A stretch of DNA of 57,168 bases, from NCBI RefSeq assembly GCF_000414115.1, contig NZ_AOPZ01000049.1, positions 1 to 57,168 of the forward strand. Direction: 5' to 3'. Below are positions 55,453 to 57,168 of this stretch, in pieces; the first letter of the stretch is position 1, and every line of letters begins with the position of its first letter. A program made the position numbers and the translations under genes. The stretch is from Streptomyces aurantiacus JA 4570 (lineage in GTDB: Bacteria > Actinomycetota > Actinomycetes > Streptomycetales > Streptomycetaceae). The notes under the pieces are model-generated. The model saw nothing but the letters and a program-made list of their open reading frames with translations, was not told the DNA's origin and ran no database searches.

Positions 55453-55830
55453 GGGGTGCTCCGTGGGTGATGCGGTGCGACCGGGCTTGCTGTGGGGATC
55501 GCCGGTCATGGCTCCTCGACCGGTAGCGGCGTGGCGTTCGTCCTGGCCTTCGTCCGTGGCGTACGTGACTTCCGTACGTGACGTGCGTGCGGCTTCCGTA
55601 CTGACTTCAGTGACAACTCTTCGACCGCTAACGACTCTGGCACAGCGGGCGGGTGCTCGTAAGGGATTTGGCAACACCCGATGCGGTGGTGCTTATGGCA
55701 TATGCCCCCGTCCTTCGGGGCCGGTCGAGCGCCAGTACGAGTCGGTGCGCCGTCCGGGCGTCCGTGCGGTGACCTGCGTTCCGCGGGGTGACGCCGGGCC
55801 CGGGCTCTCGGCCCGAGCGGGCCCGGCGCG
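55453..55830. other. Intergenic region with a terminator, no gene seen
   Basis: It contains a short repeat of CCGTACGTGAC near 55550-55585 and the terminator at 55792-55828. The promoter of the phosphatase gene should lie in the AT-richer part around 55590-55710. I see no convincing coding frame. Confidence 0.5.
55792..55828 (-). terminator. Terminator of the right-edge gene
   Basis: CGCCGGGCCCG (55792-55802) pairs with CGGGCCCGGCG (55818-55828), and GGCTC/GAG adjoin inside it. It lies 3 bases beyond the stop codon at 55831 (minus strand). Confidence 0.65.
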
Positions 55831-57168
55831 TCATGCCCGGTACACCACCCGGCCCGGCAGTTCCCTGCCGTCGATGCGCGCCCACAGTCGCAGCCCGGCC
55901 AGTACCTGGCCCTTGCGGCCGCCCGCGTCCAGCGGGATGTCGTTGCCCCCGGTGCGGCGCCGGGCCTCGCGGTAGGTCGGGGCGAGCACTTCCACGGCGA
56001 CGTCGGCACCGCTGTCGCGCACCCGGCGGCGCAGTTCGAGCACGGCCCGCTGCGAGGTCTCGGCGAGCTGGGCCCACCAGCTTCCGGGGGCGGCGGGGGG
56101 CAGGTGCAGGACGGAGCACAGCGCCTCGTCCACGGCGAGGGCCGCCCGCAGCTCCGCCGCGGAGCCCGGCTCCCGGCAGGCCAGGCGGCCGATGCGCTGG
56201 GCGAGTTCGTGCCGGTGGGCGGTCCGGTGTTCGGCCTCGCGCAGCGGCACCACACCGCGGTGGGAGACGTTCTCCAGGCAGTGGTGCAACTGGCCGTCCA
56301 GGGCGGCGAGTCCGCCGACCCAGCCGGCCAGGACCACGAAGACTCCCAAGGGCGCGCGCAGGTCGCCCGGGGCAGGCGGCACTCCTTGGCTTCCGCGTAC
56401 GGCGGTCCCTTCTCCGGCCGGTTCGCCGCCCGCCGCGGCCGCCATCGCCCACGGAGCCGCGGATCCCGCCGGGTCGAGGCGCACCCCTGGGACCCCCAGC
56501 CGGGGCAGCGGGGGCAGCAGCACCTGCCCCTCGCCGAGGGTCCGCCACGCCTCCCACCGCGCGCCGCCGGGGTCGCCCCCCGCCACGGGCAACTGCTGTG
56601 CGCGGGCCCGCCATTGCGTCGCGTGCGGAGCGGGCAGACGCAGCAGGGTCAGGTGGAACCAGCGCCACAGCGCGGCCGTGCCCGACAGGTCCGGCGCGGG
56701 CAGCGGCCCCAAGTGGGCGACGCCGTGCCGGCCGTGGGTCAACTCGGCCGCGAGGGCGGCCAGGTGCGGGTCCGCGGCGGGCGGCGGAGTCGGCGGGCCG
56801 GGCGGGGGCGCGGGGGTGCCACTTGCCCCCGGGGTGGTGTCGGACGGGGGGACGTTCGTGGCCGGTGGGGTGGGGGAGCCCCCTGGGGGCGGGCCTGCGG
56901 CGGTGTCCCGTGGGCCGGACGCGTCCACGGGTAGCGTTCCCGTGGCGCCGTGGGGCATGCGCGTGCCTGCGGGTGGTGGAGCGACAGGTGCGTCGAGGGC
57001 GGCCCCGTCCGCGGCCGGGCGGGGTTCGGCGGCGGGCATCGGTGTGCCCATGGGGGGCGTGTCGGTGGCGCTGTGGGGGGCGGGCGGGCCCGCGTCCGCG
57101 TCCGCAGGTGGTGTGGCGGGGGTGGCCGTGCCCGCGGATGGTGCGGCGGGGGGGGCCGTGCCCGGCGG
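55831..57168 (-). CDS. Hypothetical protein with Pro-rich N-terminus, running off the right edge
   Basis: The stop is at 55831 and the frame stays open to the last base, so the 5' end may lie outside; ATG 57051 would give 406 residues. The first ~100 residues are Pro/Ala/Thr/Gly-rich and disordered. The folded part (about 110-406) contains L-T-H-G-R-H-G-V-A-H-L, W-R-W-F-H-L-T-L-L-R-L, L-H-H-C-L-E-N-V-S-H-R-G and a final G-K-V/R-x-Y-R-A-like strand (L-P-G-R-V-V-Y). No family is recognised. Two overlapping long frames on the same strand (55506-56255, 55628-56668) look like shadows. Confidence 0.6.
   Translation of the reverse strand, partial: PPGTAPPAAPSAGTATPATPPADADAGPPAPHSATDTPPMGTPMPAAEPRPAADGAALDAPVAPPPAGTRMPHGATGTLPVDASGPRDTAAGPPPGGSPTPPATNVPPSDTTPGASGTPAPPPGPPTPPPAADPHLAALAAELTHGRHGVAHLGPLPAPDLSGTAALWRWFHLTLLRLPAPHATQWRARAQQLPVAGGDPGGARWEAWRTLGEGQVLLPPLPRLGVPGVRLDPAGSAAPWAMAAAAGGEPAGEGTAVRGSQGVPPAPGDLRAPLGVFVVLAGWVGGLAALDGQLHHCLENVSHRGVVPLREAEHRTAHRHELAQRIGRLACREPGSAAELRAALAVDEALCSVLHLPPAAPGSWWAQLAETSQRAVLELRRRVRDSGADVAVEVLAPTYREARRRTGGNDIPLDAGGRKGQVLAGLRLWARIDGRELPGRVVYRA

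Noticed and set aside
55628..56668. A 346-residue minus-strand frame overlapping the right-edge gene
   Set aside because: It is Arg/Gly/Pro-rich shadow coding in another phase of the same strand. The frame ending at 55831 has better amino-acid balance and a terminator right after its stop.
1..57168. Iron repressor gene (dmdR/ideR), CRISPR array, tRNA or transposase in the window
   Set aside because: Searched for by eye on both strands. No candidate frame or repeat array was seen.

Overview
The window is high-GC actinobacterial DNA, almost certainly from a Streptomyces chromosome. The evidence is strong third-position GC bias, GTG and TTG starts behind AGGAG-type ribosome sites, a single TTA (bldA-type) codon seen by eye, Streptomyces-type families (DUF5709, DUF6479, NsdA-like regulator, PAS/SpoIIE phosphatase) and DmdR/IdeR-type iron boxes. 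No rRNA, tRNA, CRISPR array, integrase or transposase was seen.

Region 1 (about 0.8-26.5 kb) is a complete coelichelin-type siderophore locus. A three-module NRPS (A-PCP-E / C-A-PCP-E / C-A-PCP, no thioesterase) has A-domain codes that read by eye as DINYWGGIGK, DFWNIGMVHK and DMENLGLINK. These are the codes associated with formyl-hydroxyornithine, threonine and hydroxyornithine. Around it lie an MbtH protein, a ferric-siderophore importer (two FecCD permeases, ATPase, lipoprotein), two ABC exporter half-transporters, a releasing/ferri-siderophore esterase, an ornithine N5-monooxygenase and TWO intact formyltransferases. At least eight 19-bp iron boxes precede nearly every transcription unit, so the locus should be derepressed together under iron starvation.

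The unexpected part lies between the esterase and the second formyltransferase. An N-acetylglutamate-synthase-like GNAT gene and an N-acetylglutamate kinase (argB-like) gene converge there, each behind its own iron box. They are the first two steps of ornithine synthesis, and the kinase appears to have lost the segments that confer arginine inhibition. I read this as an iron-triggered, possibly feedback-insensitive ornithine supply built into the siderophore regulon. Other oddities are a dispersed intergenic repeat inserted in frame in the NRPS, a third condensation domain lacking the catalytic second His, and two ABC half-exporters whose ATP-site losses are complementary.

Region 2 (about 26.6-39.6 kb) is a mixed housekeeping/accessory stretch: an LRR protein, a CGNR regulator, a secreted GH95 alpha-L-fucosidase, a cell-wall amidase, an orphan arsenite methyltransferase with ArsR-like operators, a 2H phosphoesterase, DNA topoisomerase IB, an SRPBCC protein, small Streptomyces-type proteins and a UdgX uracil-DNA glycosylase.

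Region 3 (about 39.6-50.1 kb) is a sugar-uptake operon: a divergent ROK repressor, a RbsA-type ATPase carrying the TTA codon, two permeases (the first frameshifted), a sugar-binding lipoprotein, a TIM-barrel isomerase and a large secreted ThuA/glucose-dehydrogenase-like/PKD/CBM protein. It looks like uptake and processing of an unusual, possibly keto-, sugar.

Region 4 (about 50.1-57.2 kb) holds a DUF4239 membrane protein, a phosphotransferase-fold protein, an NsdA-like developmental regulator, a PAS-SpoIIE phosphatase and the 3' part of a Pro-rich protein running off the right edge.
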